A stretch of 64,000 nt of DNA from Paragorgia papillata (taxonomy: Eukaryota > Cnidaria > Anthozoa > Scleralcyonacea > Coralliidae). Below the pieces are notes generated by a model. The model ran no database searches. It worked only from the letters and a program-made list of their open reading frames with translations, and was not told where the DNA came from. Positions 10,746 through 21,335 of this stretch are shown one piece after another. The translations under genes and the position numbers were made by a program. The stretch is taken from assembly GCA_035771165.1 (NCBI GenBank), contig JAWNZC010000322.1:3247501-3311500 (forward strand), in the 5' to 3' direction. Each line of letters opens with the position of its first letter. The stretch's first letter is position 1.

Positions 10746-12104
10746 TGCACCTATCAATGTTAAGCCCCAGAGAAGGGGGGGGGGGGGGGGTCGGGCACAG
10801 CCCTCGGGAATTTGTTCATTATGCTGAGCCCGAGGGTGGGGTAATTGATCTGGCCGCGCGATGCGTGTTAATTTGCGCCTGGGTGCTAGGCAGTTGAATC
10901 TTGTGGGCAGCGAAGCCATCTTGAATTTTGGAACGCAAAACAGCACAACTGCACAAGGTACGGTGAATAAATTTACATTTTAATATGTATTTTCCACATG
11001 TACTTTTATTAACAAGATAGCCTATTTTGCAGGTTCAAGGAAATCCCCATATGGAGCTATTTGGTTACATTTGACAAATATTTATCGCCCGACAGTGGGG
11101 CATTTGATCAAAAATTCGCAACGAAAATCAAATGCCCCACATATGACCGACCCCCCCCCCCACGGTATCAATGTTAGTCCGGGGGGGGGGGTCGGGCAAG
11201 GGTCGAGATTTTGACACTGAATTCTCCCCGAGGGTGGGGTACTTTACCCTGGGTGCCAGAGGTTCTTCAACGCTCGCAGAGGGGTTAGCATGGGGATTAT
11301 AGGGGATATTTGAGGGAGTAAAGGGTTGGCCCCTCCCACTTTACCGCCTGGCTTCCTCGTGTGTCCCCGTTATCCCCCACGAGCGTCGAAAAACCTCTGG
11401 CACCCAGCGTAGGGGTACTTTGGTCAATTTTGATTGTAGCCGAGGAAGACTGGGCATGAGTTTGTTGCTAGCTTTCGTTTAGCCTGGTACCCTGGCCCAA
11501 TCTCAAAAAAAATATTGGCCAGGTAACCACTAATCTCATTCTCGCGTCATCAGGGCTAAATCCACTTATGACGATTGCAATTTCACTCATAGCCAATAAA
11601 AACGCGCGAAAATTCAACCAATAGGAAAGCAGAAGTCTTTAGTGGTTACCTGGCCCATATTCTTTGATTGGGCCAGGATACCAGGCTAGCTTTCGTTCTG
11701 CTGTCAAAATGGAGTCATCACAAGAGCCTGAGGTAATTTAAGCATATCCAACACCTTATTAAGTTTAATATATGCATCTGTTGATATTTATCAGTGCATC
11801 AGTGATGAAATATTTATAATTTCTTATCTTTGATTCTTTTTTGCAAATATTACTGTAAAAACTCATTGATCTTTTGAGATGTTGTTTGTTGACAAAATCT
11901 GTAGTCTGTGGAGAAATATATCATCTCACTTTTGGTTTATACGTATATTTACTTGTTATAGCACAGCCAATAGGGTGGGGAATTTGATAAATTTTGACGT
12001 GGAATTTTGTCCCAAGGGAGTGACGTTTGAAAATTTTTAATGATAAAATGTCAAATCCCCACCCTTTGCCCGACCCTCCCTCGAGACTAACATTGATAGG
12101 TGCA
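10746..12104. mobile_element. TGCACCTATCAATG TIR element(s) with poly-G ends
   Basis: Left TGCACCTATCAATGTTA pairs with the inverted right copy ending at 12,104; both are flanked by TA, as in Tc1/mariner-type insertions. A further left terminus (GGTATCAATGTTAGTCC followed by a G run and TCGGGCA) occurs at 11,169-11,195, so two family copies are joined or nested. Long G or C runs mark the ends (10,776-10,790, 11,149-11,160 and 11,179-11,190). No transposase is present. Confidence 0.6.
11480..11688. mobile_element. Mutator-like MITE, 9-bp target duplication
   Basis: TIR TAGCCTGGTACCCTGGCCCA at the left pairs with TGGGCCAGGATACCAGGCTA at the right. The flanking 9-bp duplication GCTTTCGTT (11,471-11,479 and 11,689-11,697) is exact. 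The 209-bp element sits inside the larger TA-flanked element. Confidence 0.8.
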
Positions 12105-12156
12105 TAACACTATAACAGCACTTAGTAGTGTTTCAATTCTAGATACTTACTGTCAA

Positions 12157-12213
12157 CTCTCGTTGTAGCGGACACCCTGGAGACCGTCATTTGGTGTCCG
12201 TAATAACGAGAGT
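12157..12213. repeat. Hairpin CTCTCGTTGTAGCGGACACC
   Basis: Inverted halves of about 20 bp (CTCTCGTTGTAGCGGACACC and GGTGTCCGTAATAACGAGAG) around a short loop. Function unknown; probably the end of a dispersed repeat. Confidence 0.6.
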
Positions 12214-12549
12214 CCGCAATAGCGGGATGCGATGAAAATATCCCGATTTCAGGTTGTAAAATGGCACTACAATGTTAATACTGCTTTTTTGTTTTAAAAT
12301 GTCCAGTTTCTTTCAATTTCTAGTTGATGTTTACTGTGATACATACAGTAAGTACACAGTACAAGTAAAAAATTTGTATTCAAATATTTTTTTTATTCCA
12401 AAACCAAAAATACAACGGTAACATGAATCAGTAACATAAATATTAAAAGCCTTCAAATTAAAAGCCGCAAAAATTTGTCTAAATTAGCACTAAATCACGT
12501 ATAACAACAACAGTGAAATTAAAATAGCGATTGTATATATCATGCCAAA

Positions 12550-13699
12550 CAGGGGCGGATTTAGGGCACGTCATGCGACGTAGACAAAAATCCCAGACTA
12601 ATTTATTCATGAATTAATTAGTTGGAAAAAATTTTAAAAAATTATTTAAAATTTGAAAATTTCAAATTTTAAGAATATTCAAATTTTTAAAAAAATTATA
12701 TGAAATTTTAATTTTTTTAAATTTTCAAAAATTTCATTTTCGCACGTATTTAGCGCTTAATCGAGGAAAATTGAATAATTCTCTGACTCAGCCCCCCTCC
12801 TCGGCTGGAGGACACTTAGTGTCTTGGTCTACTTCATGTAGCCTGAACGAAACTGTTCATACGGTAGGGATATAGAGGGATGTCATTCACTCCATTTACA
12901 AATGTGGATAATTAGACTACGTCAAAATGGCCGTCTACGTCGAAATAACGAGCACTGATTGGACAAAGACAATAGCGGTACGTCGGAAGTAGATAGTCTA
13001 CGTCGGAAGTAAAATATTTTGACGTTCTTTGGCTTTTGATTGGCTAGCAAAGGATATTTCGACGTACACGGACTACGGCAAGAGTGCAAGACTACGGCAT
13101 AACTAAGCTATCTGAGCCGGCAGTCAAACCTTCTGCTTGAGACTGTCACGGAACTTGTAGAGAATGCTCTACACTACAGAGTGAAAACGATGAATATTTG
13201 TTGAAGACGATCTGTTGCGATTTGACAAAGAAACTCTAATCGTGTGGTTTCCTCGTGGGTCAAGAGTTTTCGGCGCAGATATTTGGCAAGACATTACATC
13301 GGGATATCGACGCGGAGGCATATATTCCTCAGTATGCTAAAGCTGTTTGTTGAACGAAAGTTAAGAAACGTTGTATGGTGAGTGGATACTATCTTATCTT
13401 TAGTTCCTCAGACTTGTGCAACCGTGAAAAGCGTAAATTATTTAAATTAGATGGGATATGTAGAGCTCGAGTATATTTATGAATAATTCATAATTATTGA
13501 GATAATGAGATGTGTTACAAATATAAGTAAGTAATCCATCACTGAATATTATAATTAAATCTTACTGTAGCCGAAAGTTTGTAGCAATTTTAGATCAATA
13601 GCGACAGAATGTAAATCATTTTTAATATACAATTTAAAAAAAATGTAAAAATTCATTTATTAAAAAAAGGCAGCAATTAGGTTTATATATTATTTCATC

Positions 13700-13737
<38 letters not shown>

Positions 13738-15324
13738 AAGATGTTGTAAAAACTTTTGGCAGAGTGCTCGATGGGAATCCAGAGCATATTATAGTTAAAG
13801 TTCAAAGACTCAACAGGTTATTATTGTTTTATATATATATATACAGTATATATGTGAAATAGTAAAATGTACTTTAAACAAAACAATTTTCTAGGCTATA
13901 TCTGAGCTAGCATATTCATCTCTTCTCTATACTAACAATGTTATATTAAGTTAATATAACAGTAAATACCTTCTTGGGCTTATTATGCAACATCGATAAT
14001 TTAGATGTTGTGTAGTGGGCTCGAGGGGGTGTATATTGTCCATAGTTTGTTAATTATTAATTATTAATGTATACACCAAACAAGCAAATTTTGAATTTTG
14101 CTTTCTTGTAGGTTCCCCATCACCGTAAATTATTATTTTCTTCTTTCATATCTATTTGTACTATCTATATTATCTTGCAATGAAATAAAGTATTTATATA
14201 TACACTATATATATATTTCTGGGGGGGGGGGGGGGGGGAAAGAGAAAAAAAAGTACTTGGTAGTTACTAGTTAGTATGTATGAGTATGACTTGGAATGAT
14301 GTAGAGAGGTGAGCTTCTCTATATGTCCATGAAATGTCCCATGTGGTCTTTTGATACTAAAATGACTTCTAATCAGACAGTCTCTAGCTGGATAGAGGTA
14401 TTAAGGCAAGTATGTGGTGCCTCAAAGCCAGACAACTCAGGGTAAATAAGGGGTAAAGTATTAGTTAAGATGACTAGGATGATGTAGAGAGGTGAACTCC
14501 TCTATGTCCATGAAATGTCCTATATGGTCTATTCATAATTCTTCTTCTAATCAGACAGTATCTGGTGCCTCAAAACCAGACAGCTCAGGGTAGATAAGGG
14601 GTAAAGTATTAGGTAGTTAAGAATTAAGATGACTAGGATGATGTAGAGAGATAAGCTCCTCTATGTCCATGAAATGTCCTATATGGTCTATTCATAATTC
14701 TTCTTCTAATCAGACAGTATCTGGTGCCTCAAAACCAGAGAGCTCAGGGTAGATAAGGGGTAAAGTATTAAGTAGATAAGAATTAAGATGACTAGGATGA
14801 TGTAGAGAGATAAGCTCCTCTATGCCCATGAAATGTCCTATATGGTCTATTCATAATGCTTCTTCTAATCAGACAGTGTCTGGCTAGTATGTGTTAAGGC
14901 TAGTATCTGGTGCCCCAAGACCAGACAGCTTGGCAGCTAAGGGATTGCACTTGCAGCAAGTGGCTGCAATTGATCTTACAAAATATGTTGGAGCCTTGGC
15001 TGTCCATGTTGGATTCACTGTACAACAGTGATTCATAGGCATGCTGATGAGCTCTGACATGGAGCAAAACAGTCCTAAAAAGTTGTCTCCAATAATGATA
15101 AAAAAAATACAAAAGCACAAGTCCTTAAAAAATCATAAAATGTTGTATAAAAAACACAAGTTAAAACTGTAAGATTTTGCTAAATAGTCTTGCCAGAATG
15201 CAGGAAATGCCATTTCAGGGAACCAAATTTTAAAAATTTTCCGGGGGGGCATGCCCCCGGACCCCCCTAGAAATAATATTTCCGGGTTTTGACGTACTCT
15301 GAAAAATTCCTGGATCCGCCCCTG
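12550..15324. mobile_element. hAT-type element, 8-bp target duplication
   Basis: Ends CAGGGGCGGATTTAGG (left) and the inverted form of CAGGGGCGGATCCAGG (right) are flanked by an exact 8-bp duplication, ATGCCAAA (12,542-12,549 and 15,325-15,332). These features are diagnostic for hAT. The 2,775-bp interior has an AT-rich self-complementary zone near the left end, TA tracts (13,703-13,732), a poly-G run (14,221-14,238) and a 4-unit tandem array (14,288-14,950). A CCGGGGGGGCATGCCCCCGG palindrome lies near the right end. No transposase frame remains, so it is non-autonomous. Confidence 0.85.
14288..14950 (+). repeat. 159-bp tandem repeat, four units
   Basis: Units begin at 14,288, 14,472, 14,631 and 14,790 with GAC(T)NGGATGATGTAGAGAG. 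The second and third are each exactly 159 bp; the first is 184 bp with an extra segment that the last unit partly shares. All units carry CCATGAAATGTCC and CTTCTAATCAGACAGT. The array is internal to the hAT element. Confidence 0.85.
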
Positions 15325-15359
15325 ATGCCAAACGTATATAAACTTTCTTTGGCTATTTT

Positions 15360-15550
15360 TAAAATCAGGAATGGGGAATCAGGGAAGGGAACGGGGAGCG
15401 CGAAAAACAAAAAAAAACGGAATCTTTAAAAACAGGAACGGGAAAAGCTGGAATCTTTAAAAACAGGAAAAGCCAGAATCTTTAAAAACAGGAACGGGAA
15501 AAGCCGGAATCTTTAAAAATAAGAACGGAAAAAGCCGGAATCTTTAACAA
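15360..15550 (-). repeat. GGAATCTTTAAAAACAGGAA minisatellite
   Basis: About five units of roughly 32 bp, partly deleted to 25 bp, each with GGAATCTTTAAAAACAGGAA and GGGAAAAGCC. The same minisatellite occurs in opposite orientation at 19,065-19,215. Confidence 0.85.
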
Positions 15551-15605
15551 AAGGTATACACTATGCATACATGTATCTGCCCCAAAATTAGCCTAAGGCC
15601 TACAC

Positions 15606-15710
15606 TAGCACCCAGGTTACCTTGCATCCCGGTTACCAGGCTAGCTCTCGTACATTGCTTGTTTTTTTGTTTGTTCTGTTTATAAGGATGCTAGGGTAAC
15701 CTGGGTGCTA
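15606..15710. repeat. Foldback TAGCACCCAGGTTACC
   Basis: TAGCACCCAGGTTACC at the left pairs with GGTAACCTGGGTGCTA at the right, exact over 16 bp. It resembles the TIRs of the 9-bp-duplication elements in style, but no target duplication could be found. Confidence 0.65.
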
Positions 15711-15832
15711 GGATAACCCTACCTCCTTGTAAACAGGCCAAGACACTCCCAAATTTGCTTTCACTATTTAATATTATTATTCACCATTGTTCACACCCAT
15801 TGAAGCAAATTTGGGAAGCGTCAATTAATTCA

Positions 15833-16124
15833 GCCATAGTTAATAGAAAATATACCTGGCAAACTTCAAAGCGGTATAACAAACAAGCTATGACTCATGT
15901 TGAAAGGTACATGAAGGTACATAAATCCTTTGTTTTAGGTTTATTAATATTTAAACAGTATACGGTTGAGTGATTGAACCCAAACGTTGCTATTGGATGA
16001 TTGCTTCATTATACAGAAAACACAATATGTTCAGTAACCGTGAAAATGCACAAGTTTCCATAAAACTGAACAAAAACATAAAACAATGGCTTTTGTTGAA
16101 CTTCCAAACCATGTATATTTTCTA
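15833..16124 (+). repeat. Dispersed repeat, uninterrupted copy
   Basis: About 290 bp (from CCATAGTTAATAGAAAATAT to ACTTCCAAACCATGTATAT) that recurs inverted at 41,577-42,392, where a LINE has been inserted. A third partial copy starts at about 40,662. No coding capacity recognised. Confidence 0.75.
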
Positions 16125-16354
16125 TTAACTATGATCCAGCTCAGTTAATGTATTAAATAAGCGAATGAGATGAAAGGTCAATCCCTTGATATTAAAAAGA
16201 TATCGTGGGGCAGATCATGGCTATTTAGATACTTCATACATCAAGCAGTTAGCAGTCAATGTCAATGAGTACATGTGTGTACTATACTGCTAATAAACTT
16301 GATTGCATTAAAAATAAAAAATGATGCTACCGGTTGTGAAGTATATACTTGTAA

Positions 16355-16861
16355 GTTTCCTGCCAAGAAACTGTTTCTGGACAAAATACATGCAAGTGTA
16401 AAGTATTTTATCGTAAGGATTACTTTGATGTCATTTGGGCATCGGTAGGCGAGACTCCCGGAGTTTTTATCACTATATTTCTCGTTGACTCCCTTGGGCG
16501 TAAGCGTTCAATGTATGTTTTGGCATTTATTGCACTTGTGCTTCAATGCTTATTATTTCTATGTTTAAATCGAGTAGGTGCCACAATTCTTCTCATGGCC
16601 ATCAGGTGCTCTCTTGTTGGTTATTCTGCAGTAGTTTATGTTTACACATCTGAGGCATATCCCACATCAATCCGTGCAATGGGTATGGGGTCTGGGTTCT
16701 TCTTCGGTCGTATTGGTATGCTTGTTGCACCAATTGTGGCTGAAGCATTGTTTCATGTGTCTTTCGAAGCGACAAAATATTTCTTTGTTTTTTCACTTGT
16801 TATCGTTTTTTTTGCAGCACTTTCTTTACCATTTGATACTAAAGACAAAGTATTACAGTAA
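16355..16861 (+). CDS. SVOP/SV2-like MFS transporter, C-terminal exon
   Basis: The 3' coding end of a major facilitator superfamily transporter of the synaptic vesicle 2-related (organic cation/anion-like) group. An open frame from about 16,355 gives CKCKVFYRKDYFDVIWAS, then VGETPGVFITIFLVDSLGRK (the loop-8/9 GRK motif), then three to four membrane segments with VYTSEAYPTSIRAMGMG and a closing LPFDTKDKVLQ before TAA. This covers roughly TM8-TM12, or 168 of about 500 residues. The acceptor is probably near 16,354 (cttgtaag). Upstream exons are not visible because a hAT element and repeats fill 12.5-15.5 kb. The frame is intact, so it may be a functional last exon or a recently cut pseudogene. 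Confidence 0.75.
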   Translation, partial: VSCQETVSGQNTCKCKVFYRKDYFDVIWASVGETPGVFITIFLVDSLGRKRSMYVLAFIALVLQCLLFLCLNRVGATILLMAIRCSLVGYSAVVYVYTSEAYPTSIRAMGMGSGFFFGRIGMLVAPIVAEALFHVSFEATKYFFVFSLVIVFFAALSLPFDTKDKVLQ

Positions 16862-18190
16862 TAATTTAATATTTGGGAGGGGAAGCACTTTTTGTGGAGG
16901 ATTAATAAGCAGAGTGTTTTTGACACATTTGATACTGATCATGAAATCAGGTAACCAGAACAAAATTTTTGATTAACTTGGCTCAGGGCTTTTGTGCTGT
17001 TTTTACGAGTATGCAGGCCATGAGTGGTGTTAGGCTCAATTTTAAACTGTCTTGTGGGCGTGGTATACCTGTTTTTCAAGCAGGTTTATATTAAATACTG
17101 TGCCCTGAAGTACAGCTAAAATACACCGAAACGATTATATCAACTTGACACAGTGACAGACATTCAAAAATAGTCAATGAGTCAATAGATAAAGCTCTGG
17201 CATATATATTTTTGTATTTTGCAAAGGCATGTACATTTGACAACATTTGAACTCTAAAGAAGTGTAACTTTACTCAACTTCTTTCATGTTCAAATTATGT
17301 CAAACGACTGAATAGAAATTATACAACTCGTTGTCCTGGGTAACAGTTTCTCATATACCTTACAAAGTTCAACAGAAATAGATTTTCTTGTTTCCTATAA
17401 TCCGAATATATTGTTTCAATACTTTTTTCTGAATTAATCTAATGTTAGTTTATCAACTTATTTATGCATTTACACTAAAAATAGCTAGTAAAACTCAATT
17501 GCAATTGTTTAATAACTAGCAACTAATCATTGACTGAAAATATAATGTATTTCAATTCATTAGAATTATGTATTTATTTCATTAAAATCCTAATTGCACT
17601 CGTTTGTCATTCGTCAATTTTAATAATGCCAGGGTGACCCTCTAATACGTTCGAAATTCATTATTCTACTTTAGCGTTTGGGTCAGATTGCATAAATAGT
17701 GCCATTTGCAAGCCACCGTTATTAGGCTTGCGATTTTTTTCATGTTTGTTTACGTTTGAAAGTTGCAAGTTTGACCAGAAAACGTTGAACATTTAAAAGC
17801 AAATCAATCAACTTGCCGCGTCATTTTGACATGTTTCTTTGAAATCACGTATACAGAAGTAATACATTATTTTTATATCTGCTTACATAGTTCGGCTATT
17901 TGGCAAGAAAAATTGTAACAAATTAATTCTGTTTGGTTGAAATAATGTTTTTATTTTTAATAAGCCTGCAATTTTTAAGCCGCGGGTCGTCAAATTTGTC
18001 GTAAAACATCAAATAATAATAAATCAACTAAACGCGGCTACTGCTTTGGAACCTCCAACACTGATTTTAACCCCTATTAGTATAAATACACAGGTGATTA
18101 TAGAAAATCGCGCGCGCTGGTTGGTCGAGCTACTTCGGACTAATTCTCGATTAATTCACTACGATTCGACTAATTCACCTACAGCGTTTA
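16862..18190. other. Intergenic stretch, nothing recognised
   Basis: AT-rich sequence after the transporter stop codon. No paired terminal repeats, tRNA-like boxes or coding similarity seen on either strand. Confidence 0.5.
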
Positions 18191-18196
18191 TTCAAG

Positions 18197-18331
18197 ATGG
18201 CCACCAGCCAATTTGTCAGTGCACCAGACGAGGAAATTAACAATTTCAAAGAAAATGTTGTTTCTAAAAGTAGGAAAATGTGTATTTATACTAAAACAAT
18301 TATTCACCTCAGGCTCAGTGAATATCGGTGA
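18197..18331 (+). pseudogene. Crypton/KIAA1958-like N-terminal fragment
   Basis: ATG at 18,197 starts MATSQFVSAPDEEINNFKEN followed by VVSKSRK. This resembles the start of DUF3504 proteins (ZMYM/KIAA1958-like, Crypton-derived): a short FV..-EEI-..F.EN-V leader before the N-terminal core-binding helices. The similarity ends where a palindrome begins at about 18,292; the frame then reads through it to a stop. It is a truncated remnant unrelated in position to the intact recombinase at 47.7 kb. Confidence 0.45.
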
Positions 18332-18405
18332 ATAATAACCTCGACTTCGTCTCGGTTATTATTCACCGATATTCACCTCGCCTTCGGCGAATAATTGTTA
18401 AATAA
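18292..18405. repeat. Palindrome, AACAATTATTCACC arms
   Basis: Left arm AACAATTATTCACCTC...GTGAATATCGGTGAATAATAACC pairs with a right arm ending GGCGAATAATTGTT around the loop TCGACTTCGTCTC. The stem is nearly 47 bp with a small imperfection. It could form a strong hairpin or cruciform. Confidence 0.8.
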
Positions 18406-19064
18406 CATAGAGGGCAAAATTACTTGAATATGATTGACTAATGAAGAGGGCATTTTTTTGTAATTCAGGGCAAAATTACTTGCACTTGATTTGTTCCTTG
18501 ATCAGCAGTTCTTGATTGTGATTGGTCGATTTGTTACTTAGCAACAGTGAACCTCAAAGGACTGACCTTTTTTCAACAAATCTTCCAAGGTTTTTCGGTC
18601 TGAAAATGCTTTTTTGTTTACTTTGAAAACTATTGAAGGAGTGTAAACTATTAGTGAAAATGAATACACTAGAAAATGTACGAACTTTTGCCTGTGTTCA
18701 CAAAAAGAAAGCTACAGGCACAGCGATAGAGCGAGAAAAATTGGAATGTTGCCGAGCACCGACCGTGATAAGGTACATGTACTTCGACATTTTCCGGACA
18801 TAGCTCTTGAATAATTTTGCCCGCTATATTATTAACACCTAATCGCATGAGTTCTCGTAAAATTAAGGTTTAATTTCACTCTTGTGTTTTCGAAGACAAT
18901 CACTGTAAATATGTTCTGGATGTAACAAGGTTAACAGAAATTCAGGTGTAACAACAACAAGACCAGCATGGAAGCTGAGATAAGATGGAAATGCATGTTC
19001 TGGGCAGAACTACTTCTTTGCAGCTGCCCAGTGGTCCTCCCCCTGCACACCCAAAACAAATATT
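18406..19064. other. Unassigned sequence with short duplication
   Basis: AGGGCAAAATTACTTG occurs twice about 58 bp apart (near 18,411 and 18,468). No gene was recognised; it may be the decayed remainder of the element to which the Crypton-like fragment belongs. Confidence 0.4.
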
Positions 19065-19215
19065 CTGGCTTTTTCTATTTCTGTTTTTAAAGATTCCAGC
19101 ATTTCCCGTTCCAGTTTTTAAAGATTCCGGTTTTTTCTATTTCTGTTTTTAAAGATTCCGGCTTTTTCCATTCCTGTTTTTAAAGATTCCGGCTTTTTCT
19201 ATTCCTGTTTTGAAT
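19065..19215 (+). repeat. TTTTTAAAGATTCCGGC minisatellite (inverted copy)
   Basis: Four to five units of about 32 bp (TTTTTAAAGATTCCGGCTTT, then TCTATTTCTG). It is the reverse complement of the array at 15,360-15,550. Confidence 0.85.
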
Positions 19216-19439
19216 TCCTGGGGTAATTTATTTTTCCAAATCCAGGAATTGTTAATGGCACTTTCCACATACAGTTTGCATATCGCAACTTCCAGTTGCC
19301 CACATCCTACAACTGCCCACATCCTACAAAGCAACAAAGTACACATAAAGTTTGGTATACTTGTTTATATACGGTACTGACAAAGTAAAGTTGATTTGCT
19401 GTAATCGAGGAAGAGGAATTCTTGCACTGCACTTCCTTA

Positions 19440-19850
19440 CAGGCTTTTAGCCAGAAGGGCGCCTGGGCGTCCCAGGACGCCCTAGAATAAAAAGTGGACG
19501 GCTTTGGACGCCCAAAATTTAAAAAATAAAGGAGCTTACTCTCAATGATTTGCCTAAGATATAGATTTTTACAAAAAGTAGCTTATCAATATCGCTAAAT
19601 CAAGAGTCATCGCAATTTAATGCATGAGCACAAACTCGCAAAGTCGAGAATGTTTCGAAAACTGTGAATGAATCTGACATTATACTTACTTCCTTATTAA
19701 TATCGATGTACTAAAGTTTGTGGGATCGTCGTCTCGCGGTGGCCTTCGCACTTTTAAATTTCTGGACATTTTCGGGAGTTGGGAGTTGAGGGGATTATCA
19801 TCCACCACGGAAATTGGACGCCCTCTCTCAAAATCCTGGCAATAAGCCTG
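19440..19850. mobile_element. hAT MITE, 8-bp target duplication
   Basis: Ends CAGGCTTTTAGCCAG and the inverted form of CAGGCTTATTGCCAGG, with an exact duplication CTTCCTTA (19,432-19,439 and 19,851-19,858). 411 bp, no transposase. A GGGCGTCCCAGGACGCCC palindrome lies near the left end. Confidence 0.85.
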
Positions 19851-20229
19851 CTTCCTTATGAATAAAATTGGTCACCTCCAACTTCAAACAATCGATCTTT
19901 ATTAATATTTTTAAGCATTGCAGATTCTTATTTATACATGTAGATGATAAGAATTATTTACATTATAAAAAATAACAAAATAAATAACTAACCAACATTT
20001 CTGTCACCTTTCTCTCCATCTTCAAGCATGGATAAATCTACATGTGCATAAATAAGTTCATTAACATAATTTATTAAACTAATGGACAAAACTTTATTGT
20101 TGTTTTTTGAATTGTTTGAACAGTATTTGAAAATGAGGCTGACTAAAAAATCTGCGTATGGCCCTGAGGGCAGCCACTTATTCTTGGTTTGCAATAACAT
20201 GATCAAAATAAGTATAAGGTATATATTAG

Positions 20230-21335
20230 ACCATATGTACGGGCGCAGCGACACATACTACCAACAGTTAAGCACACGCTACGACAAATTACAAGACAAA
20301 GCAGCACTTTTGCTTGGAGTAGCGGCCAAGAACACACCTAACATACGCTATCACACAGAGTATAGCTGGGGAACAAACCCGATGTACGGGTGCGGCAACA
20401 CATTTTACCAACAGTTAGCATACGCTACGACATATTACAGCACAATAAGCACATCTGCCTGGAGCAACCAAGAACACACCCTATACATACATTATCACCC
20501 CGAGCAGCTGGGGAACAAACCCTATGTACGGGTGCGGCAGCACATACTACGAACCAGGGCGCTTATATACGCGCCATGCTACGAACAGTCGAGCACACGT
20601 ACGCTATGACACATAACAGCACGACAGCCAGACCAGAAGTACTGGCGCGAAAACACAATATAGAAACCCATGGGGTAAAGCCTTCCCCGGTCAGCCACCA
20701 AACTAGCAGCCCAAAGCACGACAGCAAAATCCCCTATACAGAGAGACCCCCACACGACTGTGCACCGGCAGGGGAGCACAAATACACTGCCCCAACGACT
20801 GTACGGCAGCAATAACCCCAACGACTGTACGGCAGCAGTAAAGCACATCTACAGGTATAGTCATGCACCCCGCAACGGTAGTATAGCAAAGTAGCACAAA
20901 TCAACGTATCCCAACGCAGATCCCCAGCAGCAATACGGCAGCAAGGTACAGTAGGACAAAAGCAGTCCTCCAGCAACATGCCCCTCAGCAACTCTGCAAT
21001 TGCAGGGTGCAATAGCAGGGTGCAGGGTGCAGCCTCTCAGCAGCAACTGGGGGATAGCAAATAGCGCAAACGCGACGCGGATCCCCCGCAATTGTACGAC
21101 AGCAAGGTACATTAGCACAAACGCAGTCTCCCAGCAACAATATGAGTAGCAAAGTAGCACAACCTAGCAACTGTATGATAGCAAAGTAGTGCAAATGCAG
21201 TACCCGGCCCGCAACTGTAGCACCGCAAGGAAACACCAATACCAACCCCGCAACGATTGTAGGCACTAGGGTCACCAGCAGCAACACAAACCCAACTTGT
21301 ACGACTGAGCGAGATCAAGCCGAGGAATGTCAACG
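20230..21335 (+). repeat. GC-rich degenerate tandem repeats
   Basis: Loosely repeated units of about 60-70 bp sharing words such as GTACGGCAGCA, AGCAAGGTACA and AGTAGCACAA; the first part repeats GGGGAACAAACCC.ATGTACG and ACGGGTGCGGCA. Base composition (about half G+C, C-rich on the + strand) differs sharply from the AT-rich surroundings. Several long open frames on both strands are a by-product of the composition. No protein family is recognised. Confidence 0.6.

Noticed and set aside
14884..15120. Two overlapping - strand frames inside the hAT element as transposase
   Set aside because: No hAT dimerisation or catalytic motifs; both frames are short and of unrelated composition.
20579..21333. 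Several overlapping Cys/Leu-rich frames on the - strand
   Set aside because: They arise from the GC-rich degenerate repeats; frames change from unit to unit and none resembles a family or has splice sites.
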